From Corallium rubrum (lineage: Eukaryota; Cnidaria; Anthozoa; Scleralcyonacea; Coralliidae), in NCBI GenBank assembly GCA_964035015.1, contig OZ036002.1, positions 9,162,643 to 9,226,642 of the forward strand: a stretch of DNA of 64,000 nt, read 5' to 3'. Of the stretch, positions 19,053 through 30,261 are shown piece by piece. The position numbers and the translations under genes are program-made. Within the stretch, counting starts at the first letter, position 1, and each line of letters begins with the position of its first letter. The notes under the pieces are model-generated. The model saw only the letters and a program-made list of their open reading frames with translations, was not told the origin of the DNA and ran no database searches.

Positions 19053-22000
19053 GTGGTGGTAGGTTTCTATATTTAACTTTCCGCCCTCACCTGATAAAGG
19101 AAGACTCTTGTTTAAATAAAGATTATGTGCAAGAAAACTAAAAAACGAGAAGCAGAAATTCGGTTTACTCTGTTATGTACTAAACCAAAAGTAAATCAAA
19201 TAGACAAATAAGTATAAACAACATTACAGTTGCAGTATACTACTAATTCTCAACTTTATTTCTTTTTCCTCAATTTCTCTTAGCTAACCTGTAATTTGAG
19301 CTCAAATCGGAAAATTCAGAAGAAGTTTGAAAACTGTTCACGTTGATTCCACCGACCATATTTGGACCAATCAAAAACGAGAAAGCAACGCCCAAGGATC
19401 CGCAGAGCGATGAGACAGCGGTTGCAGTCGTTCTTTCCTTCCGAGGAAACCAGGCAGACGAAAGAAGGGGCGGAGCAGCCTGAGTAACTGGGCCTGCGAG
19501 ACCATTGAGAAATTGACCAGCAGTCATGGTCCTAAATAAAGTGAGAAAGGTGAGTTCTATTAATTCATTTATTAAAGTGTCTACAAACTCAAATAAGATA
19601 TTACTGATATGGATTCTATGTAACGTGAATAGTTGATTGCCAAAATATTTTCTGACTTGAACTTCTATTTGTTGTTATATTGAGGTTTGTATTTGCAAAA
19701 TGGTAATGAAGATGTCGTCAATGTAGGCATTTGTGTGTGTTTTTTTCTTTTCTTATGATAACCCGCTTGAAGATTTTAATGAAAAATGTGATAAAATATA
19801 GAATATACTTACTATTCAAGTATATTCATTAACATGTGAATTGGGTAATATTTTTGCTGTAACGCAAGACTGCGTATGCAAATTATGCCTACATACACAC
19901 GCAAAAACGCACACTCTGTGTCAGACCTGATGCAGAATGATGTCAGATCTGTTCAGAAAAATGTAGCGACCCCTGATACAGCCTGTTGCGGTGTCAACTA
20001 TGATACACCTATGATATCATATCTGCATCATACCTGCAGCTACAACAGACTGTTCAGAACAGATTCTGTCAAACTGTATCAAGCCTGACACGGTCAGTGC
20101 TGTATCAGTTTGATATAACAGACTGAACAGGTATGTTGTCTACGGAGCTGTCGCAGTCTGTTAGAAATTCTAACTAAATGTTTATACATCAGCGCTGGTA
20201 CATTCTGTATCTGTCAAGCTGTATCAAGGGTCGCTACATTTCTCTGAACAGATCTGATATCAGAGCTGAACAGACTGTGCGTTTTTACGTGTGTAGACGT
20301 CATCTCATTACCATTTTGGTAATGCAAACCACAATATAACAACAAATAAAAGTTCAAATCAAAAAATATTTTGGCATTCAACTATACACATTAAATAGAA
20401 TCCATATGCAGTAATATCCTATTTGGCTTTATAAGCATATAAACAAAACAAAACAACTAAACAACTTTAACGAAAATGGGAATATTATAAAAGTGAAAAT
20501 CAAGACAACTTGTAAATAATGTCTTACCAAAGTGCGTAGTCATGATTCCGGGTGACGCATCGTAAACCAGTTCCAACAAACATGAGAAAAACAGAGAGTA
20601 CCAAAGAAACACGAAGACCTGGAAATAAACATGGACATAATTTAGAAGAAAGAAAGCATAATTTACAATGCCTCTACTCCCGAATACCCGTTATGGAAAC
20701 CGTATTTTTCATATCCCTTTTTAAAAAGGAAAAATAGTTGCAACGGCGATTTCCTACATTTCTTGTGATATAGACTACCGTAACCTCACGTATGCGCAAA
20801 TATTACACAGCTGTGTTTTCAAGGCATCCTCTGTGACCAACCTCGCACTTTACTCCACTACCTTTCCGGATCTAAATCCTAATCCTGCGCTAATACTAAC
20901 TTCGTTTGAGGTACGAAAGTGCATCACTGAACGCCCGGTGAGGGTTCACAATAGGCTTCTCGAATCGCGCTCGATATTTGCTAATTTCTACCCTTCCCTC
21001 ATCACAACAAGTTTGGTTTAGCTGACGCAATCCCGACCAACGTCTTCGTTATTTAGCCGATGGCGGAATTGTTCAATCTCCTTAAGCCCCGGTCAAACGA
21101 GGATGAGAGTTGATGAGAGTCGATGAGAGTTGCAACTCTCGGTCGCGTTTGACCACCAACTCTCATCGACTTTCATGCACTCTTATCAACTCTCATCAAC
21201 TTTGAGCTGGTTCGTTTGACCGGTCATGAGAGTTGGCATATGAGAGTTGATGAGAGTTTAGCGGCTAGCGGTTTGCACTTTGTAAAAACAGGCTCAACAA
21301 AAATGGCGAAGGAACGGTTTTTATAAGAATTTTATAAGAATCTTTCCAACAATAAACTTAACGCCAACACGACAAAGGCATTTTGCCGTCTTGCCTTTCC
21401 TTGTCATGAAATTGTTTTGACTGTATTCGTGACTTTTCGTGACAAGAAAAGGCAAGAATGCAAAATATATCTGTCTATTTATTTGTCCAGTACGAGATTG
21501 TAAAAATACGAACTTTGTTTACCTCGAAATTCGTTCCTAGTCTCCCTGCTACGCGCGGTAAATCCTACAACTCTCGTCAACTCTCATGGTCAACTCTCAT
21601 CAACTCTCATCCTCGTTGTTTGACTGGGGCTTGAGAGTTGAGAAAACTCTCAGACAAACTCTCGCTTGCCAACTCTCGTCAACTCTCATCCTCGTTTGAC
21701 CGGGGCTTTATTTCCCGAATCACGACAACAAAAAAATTTCTAGATCTCGTTTCCTGTCATTTTTTTTTAAATCGCCGGTTTGGTCTTATAATGTACATGA
21801 ATTGTAGTTGTTATCCCCTTTGAAGTTTGCCGGGCTTCCAGACCATATGTATATTTTTATTGAATGTGGTCAGTCACGTACCTTTCACGTCCATCAACCA
21901 CGAGAAAAACAACATTGTGAGGAGATACGTAATGGGATCCAGACTTGCGAGTAAAGCAATCTCTGCGTTCCCCCAACCGAAGACCTCCTTCACCGTGCCA

Positions 22001-25000
22001 GCAATGGGACCAAACGCATTCCACGCACAATATTGCGCGAACGCAGACAACGCGAACACGAGCAGAATATAAAAACGTCTTTTGTACGAGCGCACGTTGT
22101 CTTCGTTTTCTTCATATTCATCGCCTTTCTCTTTTTCGTAGATATCGATATCATCATTGGTGAAAGGCATGCGATCAATATAGCTGCCGGAGGCCAACGA
22201 CGATGCTATGGTGGACGGAAAGAAACAAGCGTCAACTTCAAGTAGGTGTTCCATAACATTTTATAAAATAGGTTGGGTCAGTCGTTTGATTGGTCAGTAG
22301 ACAATTACACGATGCGTGACTACAACTACGTTACTACGAGAATGTGTTGCCAGTTTTCTAATCTTCCAGTGCTATAGTGGCAGCGCCCTGATAGTGGTTA
22401 GTGGTACTAGCAAAGCATTCTGGTAGTTGTAGTCACCCAACACATCGAAGGTCATCGTGCAAATGCATGGCTTGGTACTGTGTTTATATCAGGTTATGTA
22501 AACGGTTGTGACATCACAGTACATTTCTTAGTCTTATTTCATAAAAGAAATAGAAAATAGCCTCCCTGTCTTCATATAACCAGATGCAAACATTCGAATG
22601 AGTTTGAGATAATTGGAAAATACTTATGTAAACCGTCGCTTACGGCTCGAGTTCAAAACAACTTTCGAATTCTCCCAACTCACTCCCGCGTGTTTGCATC
22701 CCGTTTTCCCAACACTCATGTGCATGTTTAACACTTTGAGAGGCCTGGACCTCTCCCTGTGCTGAATAAAATCGTCTGGCGTTAGCTAGGATAAACCTTA
22801 AAGACTCGTCGTCAGGTTCGTCGGAAGAAAATTTTGATTTTTGGCACATCAAACCAACAGGCCTAACGTTTCCCCAGCACTCGTTTGGCGAAAAAGACTA
22901 TATATGAATAACTTATGTGAATTGCATTGTGTATTGTCGTGGGACCTAATTTTTTTGACTAGTTTGTGAGCTGCATATATTTTCTGGGAGCTTTATATCT
23001 TGTCGTGCATGAAGTTTGTTCGTTTTTTCCGCGAAAGCTCCATGTTTACTTGGTGGACGGTACTCACGGCAGCCTGCGAATACAGCCGCCTACAGTGAGG
23101 CGGTTGTGTTCGCAAGGTAGGCGGTGGACGGTAGAGTTTTGTATTTTTTTGCAGTAGCCGCTTATCGACCTCTGACATTCTGTTGATATTAAACCCGCGT
23201 AAATCATGCACAGTCAAAATAATGGCAAAAATAATGAGAAGACTTTTTTTGATAATAGCCCCTATAGAATGGCCTAAATTAATGACTAACAAGTACCAGC
23301 TCTTCCTTAAGCCAATATAAAGAGAGCATCAGTGCATCTCGCGCGATACGGTGTATTTATTTACCAGTATCCTAGTGATGTATGTGATTGTGCCGACCTG
23401 AAACCATTCTTGATTTTCCTTGCTCATAATTCGCTAACAAATGCTGCAAAAAGTTGTTTTAGCTCCCGCGAGTCGAAAGGATTCCTCAGAATGACATTTA
23501 GGTTGGACTCTGTTGGAGGCCAAGAGCTATAAAACCTCACCTGTGTCAGAGTGCCGCCTTTTGGTTGCCATTGGCCGCCAAGGGTCTTCGGACAATTCCA
23601 CATTCATAGTCCTGACGTTGAAGCTAGGTATCTGAAGAAGATTCCTGTTTGCTGTCTGGTTTACGTTTTGCTCGGCTATAAGTACAGGAAGGAAAACAAA
23701 ACATCAACCACCTTTCTTGCAAGCCAAACAATATTCGTGATGCTTACCGAAGCCATTAAAACAATACAAGCTATTTTCGTACATTAGTTATGCAAATCTG
23801 ACTTAATTTGCACAAAGCTTTTATTAAGGAACTGAAAGAGCTTTTGAATTTAGAACTGACATTGTTTTCGGGGGGAAGAAATTAGAAAATGTTTCATATA
23901 TGTATGATACATAAACGATATGTCTTGAGTTTCGTATGGGTTCCGTTGTCGCATGCATGCCGAGGACAAAAAAGGCGAAGCGGGGTTTTCCACCAGCTGT
24001 GTGTAAACCAATCACATGAATATATGGATGATACGTATATAAACGAATGATTATGACAAAATTGGGCAAGTCACTGATCTAAGCAGAATAAACGATACAA
24101 GTTTACGACTAAGGGATAATTAAAAAGAAACTGTTTATATATGACGGAAATGAAATAACTGAACTGACTGTATGTTTACACGGCGTTCGATGTTAGGCCA
24201 GAAATGCAAACAAAAGTTTGGCATATATATTAAGATCTTCAATAGAACTAGCAAGTACTACCTGTTAGGCTGTTAGCTTTGGGATTCACAGTGTAGACAT
24301 TTGGCGTATAGGATAGCCCACATTTATATTCGGCATTGCCTTTTTTCCACTAAGGGAGTGTTTTTACTATAGATCGTTTTCATGAGATTCAGTTCACGCC
24401 AGCCTAATTTCAGGTCGCCTGCTGGACCGAACTGAAGCACTTTCACCTCTCAAACTCAACAGACGTTGTTTTAAATGAGATTGGTGTCAAATCGACAAAA
24501 TGTAATGATTCTCCAGCGGTCACAAGCTGTAAGGCAATTGACACAAATCTTGGAGCAACAGCGAAACCAAGCCTATATAGTTTCAAGGCTGGCCTCATGT
24601 AAACAAAAACGAAAATGCAAAATTGAGGCCGGTCCGAATTCAGTCCAGCCTCATGTAAACATTTCCTATAAGCTTTAAGGTGGCGCTGTCGAATTAAGTG
24701 AAGGACTGTCACTCTGAACTGTGCTTGGGCCTGGAAATTTATTAAATGACTTTTTCCATGCATGACGAAAAATTTGCATTGTATTCCGTTTTAAATGAAA
24801 ACTAAAAATTCATCCTGATTCAGTTTTACAAGTGTTATATATACATGCTAAAGTCCTGTAGATCGGTTCTGTTCTATCTTGCTTCAAGCGAACGTGTTTC
24901 AGCGTTACCCGATTATCAATTTACTTCTATTACCGTCCATTACTGTCAGTGAGTCAATACCTGACAGGGAAAAACCCTGGCTAATGTGTCCATCGAGGGA

Positions 25001-26906
25001 ATCGCCGTCAGCGGTTAGTTCAACTCATCAGAGGCAGTTTGACAATCAAAATTATCCTTTTGGTCAAACAGAATGCCGTTTCAATTCAAATGCCAACCAG
25101 AATTACATATAAAACAATACGGCCCAATTCAGCTTCCCGATAACCATTAGAACGTTACATTGTACACAGGATATTATTATTAAGAAATAGAATGAGTCAA
25201 AATTAGAAAATAAGCTTTCGAACCTTACCTACAGCTTGGCAGATGATAGGGTAGAGAGTGACTCTGCGAATGAGTTTTTGTGGTCGGTTTTACTTTCATT
25301 CCACTCCACTTATTAAGGACAACAACCACAGAGCTTTGTTTTTTTCTTTCGTGCCGTTAACCCAAGTTTGTTTTTTGTTATACCTTATCACCTGACTAGC
25401 ATTGCTGGCAGTAGTTGCACTTTGACCCGCTCTGACACGTGGACACGAGCTCAAAATTATTCGATGAAGTCATAGACGATTCTAATTGGTCGGAACGCGT
25501 GCGAACAGAAATTGTTCACGTGGTTCGCACGCAAACTGGTACCCAGGGTATTTTAGCATTTACACGGCTTGGGTTTTCTTGTTTTAGAACAGCTTGGGTC
25601 AGCAAATTGTTATTACAATTTCTGATGCAATCGTCTAGCTTTAAGCAATCTGCTTTATTCTCTCAGCTCTTCAGCTTTTTTCGGCTCACACGTCAGCAGT
25701 CCATTCATAAAGCTCAGTATATTAAATATATTTGTTATGATTCTGATATTTGCATTGCGAGATTTACATCGCTTTGTACATAAAAGGTATTGTTTACTTG
25801 AAAATTGTTACGAAGAGTTCGGAAATATTTGGATTGGCTTTCGTTTCGCCGATGTTTACGGGTTTACGGAGAGAACAATGCCAAACACTCGTGACTGTAA
25901 TATATTGAATAATATCAGTCTGCTTGATTGCATTTCCAATTTTCCAGCCCCCCACCGTTAACGTTACGTCAAGATCATACAAAATTATAACCAATCACAG
26001 GATAGCTTTTGACCAGCGATGGGGCCAAACTTTTGTGAAAAGCCGGAGCTCAGTGAGCTGACAACATTTTGAAACCCAATGCCGTTTGCTACTCAACCAA
26101 AGGTTCAACTAAACTTCAATTCTGAACGGTTTATGTTAGCTACCCCTTCCCTTCCGAAGTGGAGGACGAGTCAGAATCAGCCATAAGTCCGACCGTATAG
26201 AAATAATATCCTCATTTATTATATTTAAAATACTAGAGTTTACTGTACTCCTTTGGAGTACAATTAATATAGTGCGTCTTAGCTAGACTTGTTTAGACAC
26301 GCCATGTATGACGTACCAGCAGCGAGCCACTCACGCGGTACCCGTACCTCTATTTATATGACGTGCGCCATTTTTGTTTACTCGTAATATCTTACCCGTT
26401 TTCCCGTGGTAGATCATGGTCTACCCGTACATACGACTACGGGACCCGGGGTATCTTAAGGTCTCTAATATTACGAGGTCTGCGCTAGAATATTGAATTA
26501 TCCGGGAAATAGAAAAACGTAGATTGCTGCGTAGGTAGTGTTTTAAGTGGAGCAAAATGAAAAGATGGTGAACCCCCGAAATTTTAACGAAATACTGACG
26601 TTTCTAGCGGAGCCCTTCAGCACATTTTACTCTGATGAAGGACCCCACTCGAAACGTCAGTATTTCGTCATCAAAACTAATTAATCTTGGAGTTTATACC
26701 ACCTTATAAAATAAGGTGCACGCTCTAATTGGTTGGGCTGCGTGCATTTAGAACAGAGATCACGAATGACGTAAAATGGCGTAGAATGGCGTCAGCTGGC
26801 CAGAAAAGCCCGCCAAATTCCCACACTACCTTACTTTTAGCTCGACTTTTCTTATTTTTATTTTATAAAACAAATAAAACACACCGCTCCTGTGCATATG
26901 TACTAA

Positions 26907-26961
<55 letters not shown>

Positions 26962-29900
26962 TACGTTTGACGTCATTTGAACACGAGAGAAGTGTAAAGG
27001 TGTGTTCAAATGACGTCAAACGTGCTTTTATAAGAGTATTAATTTTCACTTTTCTATATCCTTGGAAAGCTATCCGCCTCCACAGGCAACTTGGAAGTTT
27101 ACTTCCAAATCTGCCAAAAGAAAAAGCTGCTTTGTTGGTGTAAGGAGGATACCGCGAGTTTAAATTCCACACTTGTTGATGCTAGCAATAACATATTTAA
27201 TATATGTATATTGATATATCAGTATATATATATAATTGAAACATTTGCTTCTTTCTTAAATCCAAGGGCGTTTATAGACATAAAGATCTGTTCCTTTCCT
27301 ATTTATCAACCCTAAGCGCATGAACACAAAATCTACATTTTGACTCTCTTCTCAGCGTCCACGCATTTGTAAACACGAAGATATTCCTCTCCTCCACAGG
27401 CGTCTTCTCCCTCGCCCGCACGCCCCCGCCTCTGCGGAGGAGAGAGCGAAGATATGGCGCAAATTTTAATACAAATAAGCTCTTGACGTTTTGCTGAGTA
27501 CCTCAAAACACTTTGTCTTTCTATAGTCTGCAACCAAGAACTTCCTTCAACCGCAAATGCAGTTTGACTATATACACGCGTAAAAATCTCACAAGTTGTT
27601 ACAGCATTGTTGCCTGAACAATGCTGTAACAACTTGCTATCATATGTGAACAACAATGATAAATGAACAACATTGTTCATCATTGTTTCAACAAGTTGTT
27701 ACAGCTTGATGAAACAACAACCGTTGTTCACGCATGTTGCAACAACCGAAGAACGTGTTGATACATCAACCATGTTCACCATTGTTGTAACATTGTTGTT
27801 CATCCTTGTTATTTCATCATGCCATAACAACATGTTCCATCATGCATGAACAACGTTGTTGAATCAACAAGTTGTTTTTTCGTTGTTCCAACAGGCGTGA
27901 ACAAGTTGTTCCTTCAACAACTTGTTACAGCATTGTCACTGTTCGTGAACAAACACGCGGTCACGTGAAGATCACGCGTAATGTCACGTGAGCATAGTTC
28001 ATTTGAACTTTGTTCCTTGACGGAACAACTCAACAACAGCGGGCATCGTTGAAACGATGTTTTCATGTGTTCAAACGGGTTTTCCCACTGGTTTTTCCCT
28101 CGTTTTATTTTCCCTTTGCTGCACTGCCAATGGACTGAGGAATATGGGCGTGTATATGGGCGCCAAAACTGAAAGGGTACGCTTAGTTCGTACAGACAAC
28201 TCAGTTACTGAAAAATTGTTCGTGCTTTAGTTGGAGTTGTCAGAAACAAGACATACAACCTACACACTTTACCAAAAGACAAGTTATCGCTTTTAAGCAT
28301 TCCCGGACGTTTAATATACTTGTCCAATATCTTGTAAAATATAGTTTGGTAGAGTTGTTCACTCCACGATGGCCAAACGTATATGAACCGATTTACTAAA
28401 ATAGCCCGCCATGCTTTGCGATCAGAGGCCGGCTGCGTGTAGAGGAATTTGGAATTCAGATACTTCATACGCAGGCTAAATACTTCACAACACTATTAGT
28501 CTAGTTTTGATTTAATAGTCGGCGATTCAATCAAAACAACGGACTTTATACCAATCTGACATGCGTGCTTCATATCATGCGACCTTGGTCACTGGTGTTT
28601 AAATTAATTGTATCTCAAAATTTCCGTTGAACCAAAGCAGTTCCGATCCAATGCCCGTCTCAAATAGCATTAAATTCTGAAAAGAACACCCATACATAAA
28701 CAGAATTATAATTTTGACTGTTCCCCCGTGCTGGGAGAGGGGAGGAAAGATCGGAAAGCTCTGCTCGCAAGATAAGAAAGCTGAAAGCATTACATAGGGG
28801 TTAAATGTACCACGCAAGGTGCGCCATAGCAATCTTAAAATATTCATTAATAATTCATGACGAAAACACAAATGAAATCAATACCGTAGCAGTGGTTGTA
28901 TAAAATCGGATACAGCATCGTCCTGGTTTACATAAACTTTAGCTTCGATTTTCTCGGCTAAAACAGACCGTATCCTCAAAGTAGTTGGTGAACTTGATTA
29001 CTTGATTACAGGCTCGCTTGCAGCTCGCCTTGTAAATCAGATACAGCTCGGCTGCTCATGCTGTATCTATTACATTCAATACAATACAATACAATACAAT
29101 ACAATACAATACAATACAATACAATACAATACAATACAATACAATACAATACAATACAATACAATACAATACAATACAATACAATACAATACAATACAAT
29201 ACAATACAATACAATACAATACAATACAATACAATACAATACAATACAATACAATACAATACAATACAATACAATACAATACAATACAATACAATACAAT
29301 ACAATACAATACAATACAGAATGTGGTAGTACTAGTATACATTGTCTACCATTAGGGCAAAGTGAAAAGGTGTTAAACTGCCAGGAATAGTTTTGATAAC
29401 GAAATACTGCCGTTTTGAGGGCCCCCCATATTTTTACTCTGACGAAGGCTCGTCTTGAAACGTCAGTAACCTTTTCACTTTACTCTATCTCAAACACTGA
29501 CTACGCAGAACTCTTAGTTTTTTACTGTATACCATTATACTGATTATTGACGTTTGTTTAAATATCCCAAAAGCCCGACAAGTATACTTGTCAGACTTAA
29601 TTAAAACATACAACCGACACCAGGACTTTAAAAATATCCTTAAAAAAAACCTCTTCTGACACCTGGATCCTAGTAGCTCAGAGGTTATCTCAAAGATTAG
29701 GGTATGAGGGGCATTGTTTTATAAATCTTTCAAGCAGTTTGCCGTCTTAATAAGTTGTAAGTATTCAGGAGAAATTCCTGAATCCCATGATCAGAATGGA
29801 ACCCAGGCACACATGTGGTTATTGTTAGAATGAAACTATACTAACCATTGTCGAAGTAACTGAACACCAGGGCATCTTTTTCTTCTTGTCCACCAGCCAT

Positions 29901-30061
29901 GTTGGCGTTCATTCCTTCCGTGATCTTCTGAGTTTTTGTTACTGCGATAGTATATCAGGAACTATCCTTGGACACTTGACCGCTTATAGGTAGCGATTGA
30001 ACCTTGGTGTCATCAATGTCTCGTGATTTACCATTACCAAGTCATCATATAACTGGGTTAT
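10344..30061 (-). CDS. Gene A: SLC49A4/DIRC2-like MFS transporter with an inserted LamG domain
   Basis: Coding exons in transcript order: 29912-29846 (ATG at 29912), 22205-21882, 20618-20528, 19531-19289, 19137-19091, 18415-17687, 16795-16739, 16217-16041, 14648-14587, 14148-14081, 13095-12977, 11786-11604, 10591-10344 (TGA). All junctions are GT-AG and all phases match, giving 804 aa. Residues 1-62 are an acidic cytosolic N-terminus. TM1 starts at RRFYILLVFALSAFAQYCAW. Residues 258-500 are a LamG domain between TM5 and TM6. TM6 onward resumes with EFGFVAVLFFCTLIYFPDRP. The late motif FYELTVECTYPIAEGV and a final WFNW-like segment (TIWMNWCLF) fit SLC49A4, a lysosomal H+-coupled exporter in vertebrates (family knowledge). 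The substrate here is unknown. The C-terminal tail is short compared with gene B. Two 5' exons were found: one carrying the ATG, and an alternative at 25229. Confidence 0.88.
10914..11036. mobile_element. Foldback MITE
   Basis: TATGTGCACACGGTAACG at the left is matched by CGTTACCGTGTGTACATA at the right, and pairing continues inward through GTTTTCGAGCGTTTTCGT. It is in the last intron of gene A and absent from the equivalent intron of gene B. Confidence 0.75.
11041..11389. mobile_element. Long foldback element with ~55-bp arms
   Basis: The left arm contains GTGTCTTTTCCGGAAGAAAA and GGAAGGCGGCC. The right arm carries the reverse complement (GGCCGCCTTCCAG, TCTTCCGGAAAAGACAC). Secondary inverted motifs (GTGAACGAA, TTCGTTCACAC) lie inside. 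It is directly adjacent to the previous MITE and absent from gene B. Confidence 0.75.
11840..11966. mobile_element. Foldback MITE GACCACGTCCACACG, 3-bp target duplication
   Basis: The ends are GACCACGTCCACACGTATGCG-type sequence and its reverse complement. The insert is flanked by ATA on both sides. The matching gene B intron (36121 onward) reads straight through with a single ATA, so it is an exact empty site. A second copy is at 56025-56157. Confidence 0.85.
12249..12515. repeat. (AACG)n microsatellite, ~265 bp, copy-A specific
   Basis: Essentially pure GAAC/CGAA tetranucleotide repeat in a gene A intron (between exons 12977-13095 and 11604-11786). The paralogous gene B intron lacks it, so it expanded or arrived after the duplication. 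Confidence 0.96.
12650..12790. repeat. G-rich minisatellite with GGTTAGG motifs
   Basis: Three to four units of about 35 bp, each with GGGGGTTGTGGTTAGGTTTA. Multiple G-runs give it G-quadruplex potential on the plus strand. It is intronic in gene A and absent from gene B. It resembles TTAGG-type telomeric sequence but is not a regular telomere repeat. Confidence 0.8.
14695..15097. repeat. Segmented pentanucleotide array (CACNG/CACTA)
   Basis: Homogeneous blocks follow one another: CACCG, CACTA, CACTG, CACGG, CACTG, CGCTG, CACTG, each block differing from the next by one or two bases. It begins 47 bp from a gene A exon boundary (14648). The gene B intron has only ACACTACAC at that site, so the array is copy-A specific. 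Confidence 0.95.
15460..15970. repeat. Tandem dimer of ~255-bp unit, copy-A specific insertion
   Basis: Two direct copies (about 15465-15720 and 15723-15970) share GATAAATCCC, GAGGGCTTTATATCGCATAC and GGAGGTTTTCCAACAAAG. The whole block is missing from the gene B intron, which continues directly to AAGAGTGATACACCCCTCG. Each unit also contains short inverted motifs such as GGGCTTTAT/ATAAAGCCC. Confidence 0.75.
16903..17680. repeat. 24-bp minisatellite abutting the LamG exon of gene A
   Basis: About 30 units of GTGCTGTCAACCGTAAACATT-like sequence (24 bp) fill the intron directly after the LamG exon donor at 17687. Because 24 is divisible by three and the unit has no stop, frames on both strands stay open; the minus strand would encode TTLFTV(D/G)S octapeptides. 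The far end at 16903 carries CACATGCGTAAAAACGC, the terminal motif of the TA-flanked foldback family, so the array is probably transposon-derived. Gene B has a shorter version. Confidence 0.85.
17687..18415 (-). other. LamG/ConA-like domain exon of gene A (phase 1-1 cassette)
   Basis: A single 729-nt exon of 243 codons that starts and ends in phase 1. Its product has the features of LamG-like jellyroll domains: an opening VHYWAMDNL strand, LALQTDGVSGYVNLG, GMTVSLWLKY, a W-T-H-V-L-F-T-W strand, GLTVHTNGTLAG, LLTLGRAND and YDELAVWYQVLTEKEVKALY. There is a C-x6-C pair (CLGKPTLC) and three candidate N-glycosylation sites (NLT, NGS, NGT), fitting an exposure outside or in the lumen. Acceptor TTTGTTTACCTTAG and donor CAAG/GTAAAT are clear. 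Skipping joins two phase-1 ends, so a domain-less isoform would be in frame. Confidence 0.88.
18520..19062. repeat. (GGT/GAT)n trinucleotide-based low-complexity array
   Basis: Mixed GGTGGTGAT repeats between the 47-nt micro-exon and the LamG exon of gene A. The counterpart in gene B (44715-45078) starts with a pure GGTGAT hexanucleotide block. Confidence 0.93.
19091..19137 (-). other. 47-nt micro-exon of gene A (phase 2 to phase 1)
   Basis: The preceding transporter exon ends in phase 2 but the LamG exon starts in phase 1. This short exon repairs that: acceptor CTTCTCGTTTTTTAG, 47 nt, donor TCAG/GTGAGG, encoding SFLAHNLYLNKSLPLS. It is identical in gene B at 45101-45147 and too short to be found by frame length alone. 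Confidence 0.8.
19896..20293. mobile_element. TA-flanked foldback MITE in gene A intron
   Basis: The ends are CACACGCAAAAACGCACA and its near-exact reverse complement TGTGCGTTTTTACGTGTG, flanked by TA (19894-19895 and 20294-20295). Gene B has the empty site (TTACATAGACGTC). The interior is made of short CTGTTCAG/CTGATACAG/GATATCA inverted motifs. TA duplication fits Tc1/mariner-type mobilisation (inference). Confidence 0.85.
21086..21707. mobile_element. Foldback element with GATGAGAGTT arrays
   Basis: The ends read GCCCCGGTCAAACGAGGATG and the reverse complement. Many direct and inverted copies of GATGAGAGTT/AACTCTCATC fill both arms around a unique centre. It lies between the first two transporter exons of gene A and is absent from gene B. 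Confidence 0.8.
22722..22812. repeat. Dispersed ~90-bp repeat, copy 2
   Basis: A second copy of the block at 1768-1862, sharing GCTGAATAAAATCGTCTGG and AAAGACTCGTCGTCAGG. It is in the long 5' intron of gene A. Confidence 0.7.
25229..25310 (-). promoter_or_regulatory. Alternative non-coding first exon of gene A (approximate 5' end)
   Basis: A strong donor (CTGTAG/GTAAGG) at 25229 ends a stretch conserved in gene B at 51240. Spliced to the exon starting at 22205, the first in-frame ATG would be MPFTNDDIDIYEK, a shorter N-terminus than that from the ATG at 29912. Conservation between recent duplicates is weak evidence, so this is tentative. Confidence 0.45.
26908..26958. repeat. (TA)n microsatellite
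   Basis: About 25 TA units. Adjacent to it at 26959-27032 is a small inverted repeat (GTTTGACGTCATTTGAACAC and its complement). Confidence 0.95.
27575..27960. mobile_element. Foldback element of the CACGCGTAAAAA family
   Basis: It begins CACGCGTAAAAATCTCACAA after TA and is filled with AACAAGTTGTT/AACAACGTTGTT palindromes. Much of its left half is closely similar to the element at 41553-41990. The right end is not clear. Confidence 0.65.
28205..28468 (-). pseudogene. Possible LINE-like fragment
   Basis: An 87-codon open stretch (KAWRAILVNRFIYVWPSW, then LYQTIFYKILDKYIKRPG). The composition resembles the post-RT part of non-LTR elements, but I cannot name a family. No initiation or splice context supports a host gene. 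Confidence 0.25.
29078..29318. repeat. (ATACA)n pentanucleotide microsatellite
   Basis: About 48 near-perfect ACAAT/ATACA units in gene A's 5' intron. It stays open in several frames by chance. Confidence 0.97.
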
Positions 30062-30260
30062 CTGAAAAGAAGACCAAACCCAAGCGTAATCTGATGAATA
30101 TCTATTAACACTAGAGCAACACACCAACCGTACAATGATATGGTTCATATACTGTATATACACATGACCAGTGAGAACACAGCTATCACATTCACCGACC
30201 TAACTTACCTTAGCTTATGCAGTAACTCATAGAAGTACACGTACAGGATTTTTATATAAA
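29846..30260 (-). promoter_or_regulatory. 5' end of gene A: leader exon, first coding exon and TATA-like box
   Basis: Coding exon 29846-30061 is bounded by acceptor CTTCTTTTCAG and donor AATG/GTTAGT. It holds a leader and then MNANMAGGQEEKDALVFSYF, ending in phase 1 as the next exon needs. A further leader exon ends at 30209 (TAAG/GTAAGTTAGG). A TTTATATAAAA sequence on the minus strand lies at about 30250-30262, so transcription would start near 30225. Confidence 0.65.
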
Positions 30261-30261
30261 A

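Noticed and set aside
25737..25961. Conserved small protein (also at 53357-53581)
   Set aside because: It is shared only because of the segmental duplication. Many of the base differences change the amino acid, which argues against protein constraint.
26631..26680. Hammerhead-ribozyme-like core (CTGATGA...GAAAC), also at 29440 and in the 33569/36241/63585 family
   Set aside because: There is an extra A after CTGANGA in the better copies. Stem II is poor in others, and no stem I pairing is visible around the putative cleavage site. I treat it as part of the palindromic element.
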